From assembly GCF_003259695.1 (NCBI RefSeq), contig NZ_PZJH01000002.1, positions 124,001 to 188,000 of the forward strand: 64,000 nt of DNA, given 5' to 3'. Below are positions 47,312 to 56,513 of the stretch, piece after piece; the stretch's first letter is position 1; every line of letters starts with the position of its first letter. Under the pieces are notes generated by a model. It did no database searches, was not told the DNA's origin, and saw only the letters and a program-made list of their open reading frames with translations. The translations under genes were made by a program, and so were the position numbers. This stretch comes from Macrococcus epidermidis. GTDB taxonomy: Bacteria > Bacillota > Bacilli > Staphylococcales > Staphylococcaceae.

Positions 47312-48676
47312 ATGAAACAAATTAACTTTAACAAAAATGACGAATTACAAGGGACAGTAGTAGACTTAACGCATGAAGGATCTGGTGTTGTTAAGATTGA
47401 CGATTATCCATTTTTCGTTGAAGGCGCATTACCAGGAGAAGACGTGACAATTAAAGTGATGAAAGTCGGTAAGACATTTGGATTTGCACGTCTTGTGTCA
47501 GTTCAAAATGAAAGCCCAGACCGTGTCGCAGAGAAAGATATCGTTGGCCGTCAAATCGGAACGATGACATTACAACATTTATCATATCCAGCACAATTAA
47601 AGTTCAAACAACATTTAGTAGAAAGTGCATTTGAAAGATTGGGCAAGTTTAAAGGTGTAAAAGTAGCTGAAACTGTTGGAATGGAAGTGCCTTACGAATA
47701 CCGTAATAAAGCGCAAATTCCAGTAAGAACTGTTAATGGCTTGCTTGAGACAGGATTCTTTAGAAAGAACAGTCATCAACTTGTGCCTGTTGAGAATTTC
47801 TATATTCAGCATAAAGCAATCGATGCAGCGATTGTGAAAGTAAGAGATATCTTACGTAAATATGATATTGTACCTTATAACGAGCGTAACCATAACGGTG
47901 AAATCCGTCATATCGTAGTGAAACGTGGCCATTATACAGGACAATTAATGATCATATTAGTGACGAATAAAAAACGCCTGCAAAACATCGAATCAATTAC
48001 ACATGATATTGTGAACGAAATCGAAAATGTTGAAAGTGTTGTATTAAACTTTAATAACCAGGAAGGTAATGTGATTTTAGGACGTAATAATACAGTACTA
48101 CACGGTACGCCGTATTACACTGATAAGATGTTAGGACTAGAATTCAGAGTATCACCAAACTCATTCTTCCAGGTCAATACACCACAAGCTGAAGCGTTGT
48201 ATCAATTAGCTTTAGAAGCAGCAGATTTAAATGGTACTGAAACAGTACTGGATGCATATTGTGGCATTGGAACGATTTCTTTAGCATTAGCACAGCAGGC
48301 GAAACAAGTCTATGCGATGGAAATTGTGCATGAATCAATTAAGATGGCGAAACAGAACGCTAAGATGAATGGCATTGATAATGTACATTTTGAGACAGGT
48401 GCAGCAGATGAAATCCTGCCGAAGTGGAGCGAGGAAGGCGTTAAGTTTGATGTAGCAGTAGTCGACCCACCACGAAAAGGATTAGACGATGACTTTATTC
48501 AGACATTAATTGCACAAAACCCTAAAAAGATCGTCTATGTCAGCTGTAACCCGTCAACATGTGCGCGTGACTGCCGTAAATTTGCAGATGCAGGATACAA
48601 GTTAGAAACAGTAAAACCAGTCGACTTATTCTCGCAAACGCCGCATGTAGAGTGTGTCGTTAGACTTACGAAGTAA
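47312..48676 (+). CDS. rlmD: 23S rRNA uracil-C5 methyltransferase (RlmD/RumA family)
   Basis: A 454-residue SAM-dependent RNA m5U methyltransferase. The N-terminal TRAM domain (about 5-60) and the C-terminal Rossmann domain with DAYCGIGTISLALA, VVDPPRKGLD and the catalytic Cys region YVSCNPSTCARD are intact. The usual [4Fe-4S] cysteine set around residue 80 is absent: the family CGGCQLQH segment reads GTMTLQH, and no cysteine occurs before about residue 310. It is therefore likely a cluster-free variant modifying U747 and/or U1939. ATG 47312 after TAGGAG. Same neighbour of dagK as in S. aureus. Confidence 0.88.
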   Translation: MKQINFNKNDELQGTVVDLTHEGSGVVKIDDYPFFVEGALPGEDVTIKVMKVGKTFGFARLVSVQNESPDRVAEKDIVGRQIGTMTLQHLSYPAQLKFKQHLVESAFERLGKFKGVKVAETVGMEVPYEYRNKAQIPVRTVNGLLETGFFRKNSHQLVPVENFYIQHKAIDAAIVKVRDILRKYDIVPYNERNHNGEIRHIVVKRGHYTGQLMIILVTNKKRLQNIESITHDIVNEIENVESVVLNFNNQEGNVILGRNNTVLHGTPYYTDKMLGLEFRVSPNSFFQVNTPQAEALYQLALEAADLNGTETVLDAYCGIGTISLALAQQAKQVYAMEIVHESIKMAKQNAKMNGIDNVHFETGAADEILPKWSEEGVKFDVAVVDPPRKGLDDDFIQTLIAQNPKKIVYVSCNPSTCARDCRKFADAGYKLETVKPVDLFSQTPHVECVVRLTK

Positions 48677-48686
48677 GCATTTTATT

Positions 48687-48712
48687 AAAGCCTTGTTATC
48701 AAGGCTTTTTAT
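48687..48712 (+). terminator. Terminator after rlmD
   Basis: A 9-bp perfect stem (48687-48695 with 48700-48708), 4-nt loop, T tail. Confidence 0.85.
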
Positions 48713-48809
48713 TTTATTGAACTTTAGATAAAAACTAAATATAAAATCTTAACAAACGGTTCTTCTATTCTATAAAAATACACTTGATAATCTATTAAGG
48801 AGAGAAAAT

Positions 48810-49307
48810 ATGAATATAATATTAAAAAGTACCTTCAAAAAATATGAATCGATGTCAGAGATACTAGTACCTAAACTTGTAAAAATTTTGTTGAGTCTTG
48901 ATAACCTTGAAAAAGAGATTTATGAGCGAAGTAAAATAGAATTAAGTGAATACCAAGATGGTTATGGAAACTTTAAAGAAGAATATCATCCGAAATCGAA
49001 AGCACTATTCAAAGAATTAAATGAAAAGCATCATGAAATAATTAAAGATAATGTTAGCGAAAAACTTAAGTCGATCAGTTATGGGGGCAGTTACGGCAAA
49101 CCAAGCGAATATTTTTATATTCAAGATGATAATCTGGATATCTACTTTACAATGCGAAAAAAAGATATGGCTACTATTGTAATTTATTATGAATATGCTC
49201 TTAAAAAGAAGCATAAATTTATTTTTAGATTGATTGATAACAAATGGTTAATTGACGAGAAATATTACGGCTTTAGTGATAAGTCATGGTATAAAAATGG
49301 TATATAG
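48810..49307 (+). CDS. Hypothetical protein, possible NTF2-fold immunity-like
   Basis: A 165-residue soluble, Lys/Tyr-rich, very AT-rich gene that I do not firmly recognise. The C-terminal half (YYEYALKKKHKFIFRLIDNKWLIDEKYYGF) resembles the final strands of NTF2-like immunity proteins of polymorphic toxin systems, with a helical N-terminus (residues 10-75). No toxin gene is adjacent, so it could be an orphan immunity gene. ATG 48810 after AAGGAGAG. It has its own hairpin downstream and is bounded on both sides by terminators, as expected for a lone inserted gene. Confidence 0.55.
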   Translation: MNIILKSTFKKYESMSEILVPKLVKILLSLDNLEKEIYERSKIELSEYQDGYGNFKEEYHPKSKALFKELNEKHHEIIKDNVSEKLKSISYGGSYGKPSEYFYIQDDNLDIYFTMRKKDMATIVIYYEYALKKKHKFIFRLIDNKWLIDEKYYGFSDKSWYKNGI

Positions 49308-49357
49308 AAATAATTATTTTTGGATATTAATAAATAATTCTGAAATACTTATTGATT

Positions 49358-49384
49358 AAAGCTCTTCAAATGGGCTTTTTTTAT
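49358..49384 (+). terminator. Terminator after the hypothetical gene
   Basis: A 7-bp stem with one G-U (AAAGCTC/GGGCTTT), 7-nt loop, then T. Confidence 0.7.
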
Positions 49385-49491
49385 TGGAAAATTTTTATAG
49401 GACATTTGTACAAGTAATGTGAATTGATTTTAAAGTAGTCAGGCTTTATCATGTAGCTACTAAATGATTTATGAAAAGTAAAGGAGAAGCT

Positions 49492-50823
49492 ATGACAAAT
49501 AATAAGCAGATGTTGTTAGGTTTAGGATTTACCGGTACGTTTGGTGCGAACGGAAAGGCCTGGATGAGTGAAGATGTTAATGTAAGTACGTATCCTGATA
49601 TTGAAGCGGATATTCGCTACGCACAGATGGCTGAAAAGGGTAAATTTCAATTTATCTTTATCGGTGATTTTCCTGGCGCAGTCCCTAATGATAACCGTGA
49701 TGTACCAGGTATGACATTAGAGCCAATTATTACTTCTACTGCTATATTAAGAGCTACAAAGCATATTGGTGTTGCCAATACTGTACATACGCAGTGGAAT
49801 ACTCCATATACTGTAGCCCGTCAATTTAAAGGTCTGGATTTAATGAGTGGTGGTCGTATCGCCTGGAATGCAGTAACAGGTTCAAGTCCTCAAGTCGCTG
49901 AAAACTTTGGCGTAACATTAATGGATCGACAAGCACGTTATGAAAGTCATTATGAATTTGTTGACATGGTACAACATTTCTGGGGGACTTGGGGTAAAGA
50001 TGCATTGAAAGCGGATAAAACGCGTGGTGTATTTGCTGATTATAATCAAGTTAAAAAAGTATATTTAAATGGTAGGTATCATCAGGCGAATGGTGCATTA
50101 CCGATGCCACCATCACCACAAGGTCAACCCGTAATCTTCCATTCTGGTGGTTCTCCAGCAAGTATTGCTTTTGCAGGACGTTATGCTAATGCGATGATTG
50201 GTGAAGTATGGACGATTGAACAGGGCATTGAAACACGTAATGCTTTACGCCAGGCAGCAATAGATGCTGGTAGAAATCCGGATGAGATTAAATTTATTGC
50301 AGGATTAATGCCGGTTGTTGCAGATAGTAAACGAGAGGCATTAGATCGTCATGCCAAATTTATGGACGAAAGTTTAGTCTATCAACGTGTTCAACATATT
50401 AGTATGGTTTTAGGTATTAGATTATCACCAACAGATTTAGAAAAGCCGATTCCTCATGAACTTCTGGATAGAGTAGAGATTGATGCATACTCAGATCCTC
50501 GCATTGAAAATGTATTAAAAGTTGCACGAGAAGGTTGGTCATTGCGTGATATTATCTATCATTCTGTTATTGATTATCATCCAGTAACTTTAGGTGAGGC
50601 GAAAGAAACAGCGGATCATTTAACAGAGTGGTTTGAAGCGGGTGCAGCAGATGGCTTCTGGATTATACCAGATGTATTTGAAACAGATTTAGCACGATTT
50701 GTAGATGAAGTTGTTCCAATTTTACAGGAACGTGGTGTCTTCCATAAAGATTATGAAGGAAGTACGTTGAGAGAACATTTAGGGGTACCGTATCAATATG
50801 GTTTAGATGAGAGATTGAAATAG
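49492..50823 (+). CDS. NtaA/SnaA/DmoA-type flavin-dependent monooxygenase
   Basis: A 443-residue luciferase-like (LLM) two-component monooxygenase of the NtaA/DmoA group. Typical elements: AEKGKFQFIFIGDFPG, EPIITSTAILRATKHIGV, GRIAWNAVTGSSPQVAENFG, PVIFHSGGSPASIAFAGRYA and the C-terminal DGFWIIPDVF. Relatives use FMNH2 from a separate reductase to oxidise nitrilotriacetate, dimethylsulfide or sulfur compounds; the substrate here is unknown and no reductase is adjacent. I choose ATG 49492 with AAAGGAG seven bases upstream. Monocistronic. Confidence 0.86.
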   Translation: MTNNKQMLLGLGFTGTFGANGKAWMSEDVNVSTYPDIEADIRYAQMAEKGKFQFIFIGDFPGAVPNDNRDVPGMTLEPIITSTAILRATKHIGVANTVHTQWNTPYTVARQFKGLDLMSGGRIAWNAVTGSSPQVAENFGVTLMDRQARYESHYEFVDMVQHFWGTWGKDALKADKTRGVFADYNQVKKVYLNGRYHQANGALPMPPSPQGQPVIFHSGGSPASIAFAGRYANAMIGEVWTIEQGIETRNALRQAAIDAGRNPDEIKFIAGLMPVVADSKREALDRHAKFMDESLVYQRVQHISMVLGIRLSPTDLEKPIPHELLDRVEIDAYSDPRIENVLKVAREGWSLRDIIYHSVIDYHPVTLGEAKETADHLTEWFEAGAADGFWIIPDVFETDLARFVDEVVPILQERGVFHKDYEGSTLREHLGVPYQYGLDERLK

Positions 50824-50838
50824 ATTTAGTTATTCAAG

Positions 50839-50865
50839 CACAGACTTTTGTAGTCTGTGTTTTTT
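50839..50865 (+). terminator. Terminator after the LLM monooxygenase
   Basis: An 8-bp stem (50839-50846 with 50852-50859), 5-nt loop, then six T. Confidence 0.85.
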
Positions 50866-50996
50866 GTTATGTGGCTGTTTTCACAAGCGGTAGTATTAAA
50901 GAAATACAACCGCTTCCACACGGAAGTATCCCGAATTATCTTCTCACGCACTTTTCATATATAATTAAAGTACTAGAAAATTAAAGAAGTGATAAT

Positions 50997-52064
50997 ATGG
51001 AGAGAAGAATCATTCACATCGATATGGATGCATTCTATGCACAAGTTGAGCAGCGGGATAATCCTGAGCTTAAAGGTAAACCTGTTATCGTTGGTGGAAA
51101 GAGTCGCAATCGTGGTGTTGTGGCAACGGCGAGTTACGAAGCGCGTAAATTTGGTGTGCATAGTGCCATGCCTACTGCACGTGCACATCAGTTGTGTCCA
51201 GACGGCTATTATGTAAGTCCTAGATTTGATGTATATAAAGAAGTGTCGAGTCAAATAATGTCGATATTTAAAGGCTACACTGATATTGTACAACCAGTAT
51301 CACTAGATGAAGCGTATTTAGATATAACACATCTTGTACGTAAAGATCTTGGTGCAAGTCAAATTGCAGCTTTTATTAAAAGAGATATTATGACTGCTAC
51401 AAATCTAACGTGTTCAGCTGGTGTTTCTTATAATAAATTTTTAGCGAAGATTGCCTCAGGTATGAATAAGCCAAATGGTTTAACAGTTATCCATTACGGG
51501 AATGTTGAACAGATATTATCTGACCTTCCAATCGGTGAATTTCCTGGTGTAGGGAAAGTGACAGAGGAGAAGATGCAAAGACTTAAGATAATGAACGGCA
51601 AAGATTTACGTGATAAATCTGAACTTGAGTTAATTGAATTATTCGGTAAGAAAGGCAGTAGTTTGTACCAAAAAGCACGAGGTATTGGCTCTGACATAAT
51701 AAATATGGACCGAGTAAGAAAATCAATTGGTAAGGAATCAACATTTTCTCATGATATTCAGGATGAAGCGTTTATTTTACAGACAATGCGCACGCACTCA
51801 GAAAAAGTAGCATTAAAACTTCAGGACTTAAACAAAGTAAGTGATACGATCACCGTCAAAATAAAAACTAGTGACTTTGAATCACATACAAAGCAAACAA
51901 AAATAATAGACTTTACAGATCAAGCGGATACCATTTATAATACAGCTGTGTTATTATATACTGACCTAAAAGAGGAGTTTAACAATATACGTTTAGTAGG
52001 CGTCTCTGTGGGTAATTTAAAAAATAAAGTGTATGAAAATCTAACAATATATGATTTTCTTTAG
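50997..52064 (+). CDS. dinB: DNA polymerase IV (Y family)
   Basis: A 355-residue translesion polymerase. Catalytic acidic residues are in [12 protein letters not shown] (Asp8) and [11 protein letters not shown] (about Asp103-Glu104). The helix-hairpin-helix [15 protein letters not shown] and a C-terminal little-finger domain follow. The C-terminal beta-clamp peptide may be the terminal IYDFL. ATG 50997 after GAAGTGATA. No LexA box (CGAACN4GTTCG) is seen in the 170 bp upstream. A small membrane-protein gene follows after 15 bp. Confidence 0.94.
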   Translation: MERRIIHIDMDAFYAQVEQRDNPELKGKPVIVGGKSRNRGVVATASYEARKFGVHSAMPTARAHQLCPDGYYVSPRFDVYKEVSSQIMSIFKGYTDIVQPVSLDEAYLDITHLVRKDLGASQIAAFIKRDIMTATNLTCSAGVSYNKFLAKIASGMNKPNGLTVIHYGNVEQILSDLPIGEFPGVGKVTEEKMQRLKIMNGKDLRDKSELELIELFGKKGSSLYQKARGIGSDIINMDRVRKSIGKESTFSHDIQDEAFILQTMRTHSEKVALKLQDLNKVSDTITVKIKTSDFESHTKQTKIIDFTDQADTIYNTAVLLYTDLKEEFNNIRLVGVSVGNLKNKVYENLTIYDFL

Positions 52065-52079
52065 AAATGAGGAAGTATT

Positions 52080-52295
52080 ATGAAATTTAAATTTGCAATC
52101 ATTGGTATAACTGCACTTCTCATTATGATGTATATTATGGAAACAGTAGAACACGGTTTTAAGGTGTTGCCGCTTATCGGTATTATTTTAGTTGCAGGAT
52201 TTTTATTCTGGATTGATCATAAATTAGAACGACCAGTGAACCGTCACACCATTAAAAAGACTATCAAAAATAACACGACTACTCATAAGAAGTAG
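52080..52295 (+). CDS. Small two-helix membrane protein
   Basis: A 71-residue protein with two hydrophobic helices (about 5-22 and 31-46) and a basic Thr/Asn/Lys-rich tail. Family not recognised. It begins 15 bp after dinB with ATGAGGAAG as ribosome site and is likely co-transcribed. Its last codons form the left arm of a terminator. Confidence 0.65.
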   Translation: MKFKFAIIGITALLIMMYIMETVEHGFKVLPLIGIILVAGFLFWIDHKLERPVNRHTIKKTIKNNTTTHKK

Positions 52296-52305
52296 TCGTG
52301 TTTTT
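52272..52305. terminator. Bidirectional terminator
   Basis: A perfect 12-bp stem (52272-52283 with 52291-52302), 7-nt loop, then T; lies between convergent genes. Confidence 0.88.
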
Positions 52306-53203
52306 ATATTGATTGATAAAAAGCAATCATCTGCTGTAATTTATCGTCGCTCATAATAGTAATATCGTGTCCTAAAGCAATCTTATTTCGGACAACACCT
52401 TCTTTTTTAGAAGGTTTATCGGTCTTTTGTCTTCCTCTGATTAATATGTCTGCCTGCTCGATATCATCTGTATAATTACCACCGTTATCAACGATATACT
52501 GCACAATATGTTTTCTTGTTTTATGAAGTGTTCCTGTAATTGCAATTTGTTTATTATAAAAAGGATGACTTTTGTCAATTACTGCTGTAGTAGATTTTAT
52601 ACTGCTTAATTCGCGGTGATAGCGTGACATGCTTTGGTTTTTCGTAGTAGTCGAAATGCTTTTGATATATTTTTTTCGGCGTTTCGTTGAAAAGTATTCT
52701 TCAAGGTCTGTATAATGTTTCAGCAATCTTACTGTAATCATTGCACATGCCTTAGCATCATTTAAGGCATGATGATGCCCGTAGAAATCCAGTTTATAAT
52801 AGGCCATCATATTCTTTAAACTATAGCTATGATTCTTTATCGTATCTCTCGCCATAATGACCGAACAGAAATATGGCAGTGTCGGCATATCGAAATGATA
52901 TTTTTTTATAGAAGCATGTAATACTTTCATGTCAAATTGCGCGAAATGTGCTACGACCGGAAGATCACCGATAAAATCGAGCATATATGGATAAACATGT
53001 TCAAAGGTTGGTGCGTCCTGAACGTCATCTTCATGTATACCATGGACCTGAATGTTAGATGCGCTAAAATAAGTTTCAGGATTTACTAATGTATAAAAAG
53101 TTTCAGTCATCATATTATCGATGACTTTTACCATACCGACGCTACAAATTGAAGCGGGATTCCCATTAGCTGTTTCAAAATCTAATGCTATAAATGAATT
53201 CAT
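52304..53203 (-). CDS. DEDDh 3'-5' exonuclease with C-terminal BRCT domain
   Basis: A 299-residue protein. Residues 1-170 form a DnaQ/epsilon-type exonuclease with the DEDDh set: Asp8 and Glu10 (ALDFETANG), Asp91 (HFAQFDMKVL), and His/Asp in HHHALNDAKA. Residues about 215-299 form a BRCT domain (NKQIAITGTLHKTRKHIVQYI). The exonuclease-BRCT fusion is common in Bacillota and resembles PolC/DinG-type proofreading parts; its role in repair is inferred. Start ATG 53203 after GAGGTAA. Monocistronic. Confidence 0.87.
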   Translation of the reverse strand: MNSFIALDFETANGNPASICSVGMVKVIDNMMTETFYTLVNPETYFSASNIQVHGIHEDDVQDAPTFEHVYPYMLDFIGDLPVVAHFAQFDMKVLHASIKKYHFDMPTLPYFCSVIMARDTIKNHSYSLKNMMAYYKLDFYGHHHALNDAKACAMITVRLLKHYTDLEEYFSTKRRKKYIKSISTTTKNQSMSRYHRELSSIKSTTAVIDKSHPFYNKQIAITGTLHKTRKHIVQYIVDNGGNYTDDIEQADILIRGRQKTDKPSKKEGVVRNKIALGHDITIMSDDKLQQMIAFYQSI

Positions 53204-53252
53204 ATCGTTTACCTCGATTAATAATTATGATGTATTTTAACATGTATTACGC

Positions 53253-53290
53253 AAAAAAATAACTAGACTGCCTAATAGGCAATCTAGTTA
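53253..53290 (-). terminator. Terminator of the feo operon
   Basis: A minus-strand stem of about 13 bp with one G-U pair (AACTAGATTGCCT against its complement) followed by seven T (A run at 53254-53260 on plus). It overlaps the stop of the small Cys-rich gene. Confidence 0.85.
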
Positions 53291-53461
53291 CTTCTTTACA
53301 TTATCAAAATTAATTTGATGCAGATTATCACAACCACAGCTGTCGTTTAGATCACAACTGTTGCACTTACCGGCTTTAGATTTCTTAAAGAACTTATAAA
53401 GCGTATAAGTTGCATATCCAAATATTAGAATGAACAGTAATACGTTGATAAGTATTGACAT
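53288..53461 (-). CDS. FeoB-associated Cys-rich membrane protein
   Basis: A 57-residue protein with one membrane helix (about 3-23) and a cytoplasmic tail holding CNSCDLNDSCGC, four cysteines in the CxxC...CxC arrangement seen in FeoB-associated small proteins. It may handle ferrous iron or redox chemistry next to FeoB, standing in for FeoC. I choose ATG 53461 with AGGAGG seven bases upstream; a longer frame from 53566 lies inside feoB and has no ribosome site. Third gene of feoA-feoB-here. Confidence 0.85.
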   Translation of the reverse strand: MSILINVLLFILIFGYATYTLYKFFKKSKAGKCNSCDLNDSCGCDNLHQINFDNVKK

Positions 53462-53472
53462 AAGCTTTCCTC

Positions 53473-55467
53473 CTAAAGAAATAATCTGCCGATTTGATAT
53501 ACAGCCATCGTTAATAAATACGCAGTCGCGATAGGATATAGCATCGCTATAAAAGTCCATTTCCATGATGACGTTTCTTTACGTATTGCAGCAACTGTTG
53601 ATAGACATGGTATATAAAGTAATATAAAAAGCATAAATGCATACGCAGTAAGCGGTGTAAACTGTGCGTGGATCATAGAGACGAGGGCATCGTCTTTTAC
53701 TGCATAGATAATGGCCATCGCACTTACGATAACTTCTTTTGCTAGAAATCCCGGAATAAGTGTTGCGCCTGCCTGCCATGAACTGAATCCAAGTGGAATT
53801 AGCAGTGGTGCAATAAATCCTCCAATCATCGCTAGGAAACTGTCATCAACATCTACATTTAATCCTCCTGGTCCTGCATAATTAAGTAGCCAGATAAGCA
53901 CAGACCCACCAAAGATAAATGTACCTGCTTTCTTAACAAATCCTTTTCCTTTTTCCCATGTACTTCTCCACAGTGTTTTAAGTGAAGGGAGACGATAAGG
54001 CGGCAGCTCTACAATAAAGATGGAAGTATCGTTTTTGAGCACTGTCTTCGATAAAATAAAGCTTACCATTAACGCTACGATGATACCGATTAAATAAAGA
54101 CTGAGTACCACAAGTGCCTGATGTTCTTTAAAGAATACACCAGCAAATAATGCGTATACCGGTAATCTTGCGGAACATGACATAAACGGTGCAATAAGTA
54201 TGGTTGTAAGTCTTTCTTTTTCTTCTTCAATGCTTCTAGCGGCCATAATCCCAGGAACATTACAGCCGAAACCAATAATCATAGGAATAAATGATTTACC
54301 GTTTAGTCCAAACATCTCCATCACTCGGTCCATAATGACAGCGATACGCGCCATATATCCTGAGTCTTCAAGCAAAGAAATAAAGAAGAATAAGACAAGG
54401 ATTTGCGGTACAAATACTAATACACCACCAACCCCAGCAATAATACCATCCGTCACTAAATCTTGTAGGAAAGGCATAACACCAAGTGATTGCATTACAT
54501 TTTTTACAGTATCCGTTAATGGACCGGCAAAGAAACTGTCAAGTTGATCTGAAAGTGGGGTACCAATCCATGTAAACGTCGTCTGGAAGATGAGCCACAT
54601 TAAAAATAAAAATATCGGTATACCAAATATGCGATGCGTCACAATACGATCTAGACGTTCTGTAAGAAATTGCTTATCTTCATCAGGATATGTGATAACA
54701 TCAGTTAGTACTTGCTCAATGAACTGTATACGTGCGTGATGGATACGTGATTTAACACTTGTAGTGAGTTCATTTTCCAATTGGTTTCTAATCGGTATCA
54801 GTTGTTTAAGCGTATCCTGATCCAGATAAGATTCAACAACCGGATTACCCAATAAAAATTGAATAGCAAGGAAACGATAACGTTTTCGCTCAATTGATAA
54901 ATTATCAGGTAATATTTGAATAACTGTTGCTATTGCAGATTCAATCGGTGCATCATACGTTATTTTAAGCGGACGGTTAGCAGATAATGTATCATCCAGT
55001 GCATGTAACACATCTGTTGAACCTCTGCCTGTTCGTGCGACAACTGGAATAATCGGTGTCTTCAACTTTCTCATTAATAAATCAATGTTAATATGGATAC
55101 CACGTTTTGTTGCAACATCGACCATATTTAATCCAATCATCATCGGTGCACCGTATTCCATAAGCTGGACAGTTAACAGTAGATTACGTTTCAGTTGTGC
55201 GGCATCGATTATATTAATCATACCTTCAAAATGTTCATTCAATAAAAAATTTGTTACCACTGTTTCATCTTTAGAAAGAGGTAACAAATCATAGATGCCG
55301 GGTAAATCAATAAGATTACCTGTTTTATTCTTTAAAGTACCCATCTTTTTCTCAACAGTGACTCCGCTCCAGTTACCGACATACTCATAACTGCCTGTCA
55401 GTGCATTAAACAGTGAAGTTTTCCCTACATTTGGATTACCTAGTATACAGAATGCTCTACTATTCAT
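53473..55467 (-). CDS. feoB: Ferrous iron transporter B
   Basis: A 664-residue membrane GTPase importing Fe(II). The N-terminal G domain has [11 protein letters not shown] (G1), DLPGIYDL (G3) and LNMVDVA (G4), then a helical GDI-like domain and two Gate regions (including [13 protein letters not shown]) in about 8-11 membrane helices. ATG 55467 overlaps the feoA stop by eight bases with TGGAGC upstream. Length equals that usual for staphylococcal FeoB. Controlled by the Fur box upstream of feoA. Confidence 0.96.
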   Translation of the reverse strand: MNSRAFCILGNPNVGKTSLFNALTGSYEYVGNWSGVTVEKKMGTLKNKTGNLIDLPGIYDLLPLSKDETVVTNFLLNEHFEGMINIIDAAQLKRNLLLTVQLMEYGAPMMIGLNMVDVATKRGIHINIDLLMRKLKTPIIPVVARTGRGSTDVLHALDDTLSANRPLKITYDAPIESAIATVIQILPDNLSIERKRYRFLAIQFLLGNPVVESYLDQDTLKQLIPIRNQLENELTTSVKSRIHHARIQFIEQVLTDVITYPDEDKQFLTERLDRIVTHRIFGIPIFLFLMWLIFQTTFTWIGTPLSDQLDSFFAGPLTDTVKNVMQSLGVMPFLQDLVTDGIIAGVGGVLVFVPQILVLFFFISLLEDSGYMARIAVIMDRVMEMFGLNGKSFIPMIIGFGCNVPGIMAARSIEEEKERLTTILIAPFMSCSARLPVYALFAGVFFKEHQALVVLSLYLIGIIVALMVSFILSKTVLKNDTSIFIVELPPYRLPSLKTLWRSTWEKGKGFVKKAGTFIFGGSVLIWLLNYAGPGGLNVDVDDSFLAMIGGFIAPLLIPLGFSSWQAGATLIPGFLAKEVIVSAMAIIYAVKDDALVSMIHAQFTPLTAYAFMLFILLYIPCLSTVAAIRKETSSWKWTFIAMLYPIATAYLLTMAVYQIGRLFL

Positions 55468-55696
55468 GAACTTGCTCCAGCATGATTTTACAAGCATCAC
55501 AATTGCGGATACAAACATGTTGACCATTGATATCTAAAGTGCAGGGACCTTTAAATAAACTTTTTTGTCGCACTTTAATTTCACTACCTTCAGTGAAACC
55601 TAATGCATGTAATCGATGCATCACCATCGCATTGTCAAATAGCATCGATTTTATTTTATATGTTGTGCCGAGTGTAGCGTTTGCGACATGAATCAT
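55460..55696 (-). CDS. feoA: FeoA (SH3-like partner of FeoB)
   Basis: A 78-residue FeoA-domain protein ([18 protein letters not shown]...[11 protein letters not shown]), an SH3-like fold that supports FeoB transport. It contains four cysteines towards the C-terminus ([11 protein letters not shown]), not typical of E. coli FeoA. I choose ATG 55696 with GAAGGTG upstream; the longer open frame to 55957 runs through the Fur box and the ferritin terminator. First gene of the feo operon. Confidence 0.93.
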   Translation of the reverse strand: MIHVANATLGTTYKIKSMLFDNAMVMHRLHALGFTEGSEIKVRQKSLFKGPCTLDINGQHVCIRNCDACKIMLEQVHE

Positions 55697-55719
55697 TATG
55701 ACACCTTCTTTAATTGATT

Positions 55720-55738
55720 GATATTGATTATCATTTAC
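55720..55738. promoter_or_regulatory. Fur box upstream of feoA
   Basis: GATATTGATTATCATTTAC matches the classical 19-bp Fur box GATAATGATTATCATTATC at 16 positions, and TGATATTGATTATCA matches the 7-1-7 form at 14 of 15. It ends 24 bp upstream of the feoA start, within the expected promoter/leader, giving iron repression of feoAB. Confidence 0.8.
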
Positions 55739-55798
55739 GAATAGCTTATCACGCCATTTTATATAATACAAGTAGGGGATTACCCTAATTTTGACAAA

Positions 55799-55822
55799 AT
55801 AAAAACACCTCATAAGAGGTGT
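55799..55822 (-). terminator. Terminator of ftnA
   Basis: Minus-strand stem ACACCTC/GAGGTGT with a 4-nt loop followed by TTTTATTTT. Confidence 0.8.
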
Positions 55823-55835
55823 AGAGCATAACTGA

Positions 55836-56339
55836 TTATTCTTCTTCACTAAAGTTACGTTTACCGAGTTCTTTCTCATATAAATATAATGCATTTGCAT
55901 CGTCTTTAATGCGTCTGATGTAATCAATGTGCTTTTTAAACATCGCTTCTTCCTCAACCTGTTCGTCTAAGAACCAGTTTAAGAACGAGATCGTTGAGAA
56001 TTCCTTATCATTCTTAGCAAGTTCCGCTAAATTGTAAAAGTTTGCAGTCACTTGTTGTTCTTGTGCAAGTCCTGCTTCAAAGGTATCTAAAACACTTGAA
56101 AATTCTGTCTTTGGTGCAGGGATTTCTGAGAACTTGGCATGTTGATCGCGGTCATTTAAATAATTATAGATTTTTGTACCATGGAATCTTTCCTCAGCAG
56201 CTTGCTGTTCATAAAAGTTAGCAAACCCGTCATAACTTTCTTTAGCACAATATGCAGCCATTGCCATGTATGCATGTGCTGCTGCGAATTCCTCGTTCAT
56301 CTGTTTATTTAATGCGGCAGTCAATTCTGTTGATAACAT
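55836..56339 (-). CDS. ftnA: Bacterial non-heme ferritin
   Basis: A 167-residue 24-mer ferritin storing iron as ferric mineral. Ferroxidase residues Glu17, Glu50 and His53 (EERFHG) are present, with Glu94-region and Gln127-like acidic residues in the third and fourth helices ([10 protein letters not shown]). I choose ATG 56339 with GGAGGG eight bases upstream; a longer frame to 56408 has none. The upstream region carries partial Fur-like half-sites (GATAATAATATCATT, 56396-56410). Followed by the feo operon on the same strand, separated by a terminator. Confidence 0.94.
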   Translation of the reverse strand: MLSTELTAALNKQMNEEFAAAHAYMAMAAYCAKESYDGFANFYEQQAAEERFHGTKIYNYLNDRDQHAKFSEIPAPKTEFSSVLDTFEAGLAQEQQVTANFYNLAELAKNDKEFSTISFLNWFLDEQVEEEAMFKKHIDYIRRIKDDANALYLYEKELGKRNFSEEE

Positions 56340-56479
56340 AGATATTCCCTCCAATTTTAAGATAAATTCATTATAATATAATGTAAAAAGATTAGATAAT
56401 AATATCATTGGTAATTAATAGATTATCATCCATACATTTTTTTATTCGCAACAAATATTTATACTAATTATTTATGAAG

Positions 56480-56488
56480 TGATATAAT
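56480..56488 (+). promoter_or_regulatory. Extended -10 promoter of murT-gatD
   Basis: TGATATAAT (TGn plus perfect TATAAT) about 26 bp before the murT start; no clear -35. Confidence 0.55.
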
Positions 56489-56513
56489 AAATTGTTGAAA
56501 TTAGGAGGTTACT

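Noticed and set aside
50866-50996. LexA/SOS box for dinB
   Set aside because: No CGAAC-N4-GTTCG-like sequence found on either strand.
55697-55957. N-terminal extension of feoA to 55957
   Set aside because: It would translate through the Fur box and the ferritin terminator and has no family similarity; ATG 55696 has a ribosome site.
56368-56384. PerR box upstream of ftnA (CATTATA-A-TATAATG, perfect 7-1-7 dyad)
   Set aside because: The dyad is real but does not align with TTATAATNATTATAA and includes the likely TATAAT -10; not enough to assign PerR.
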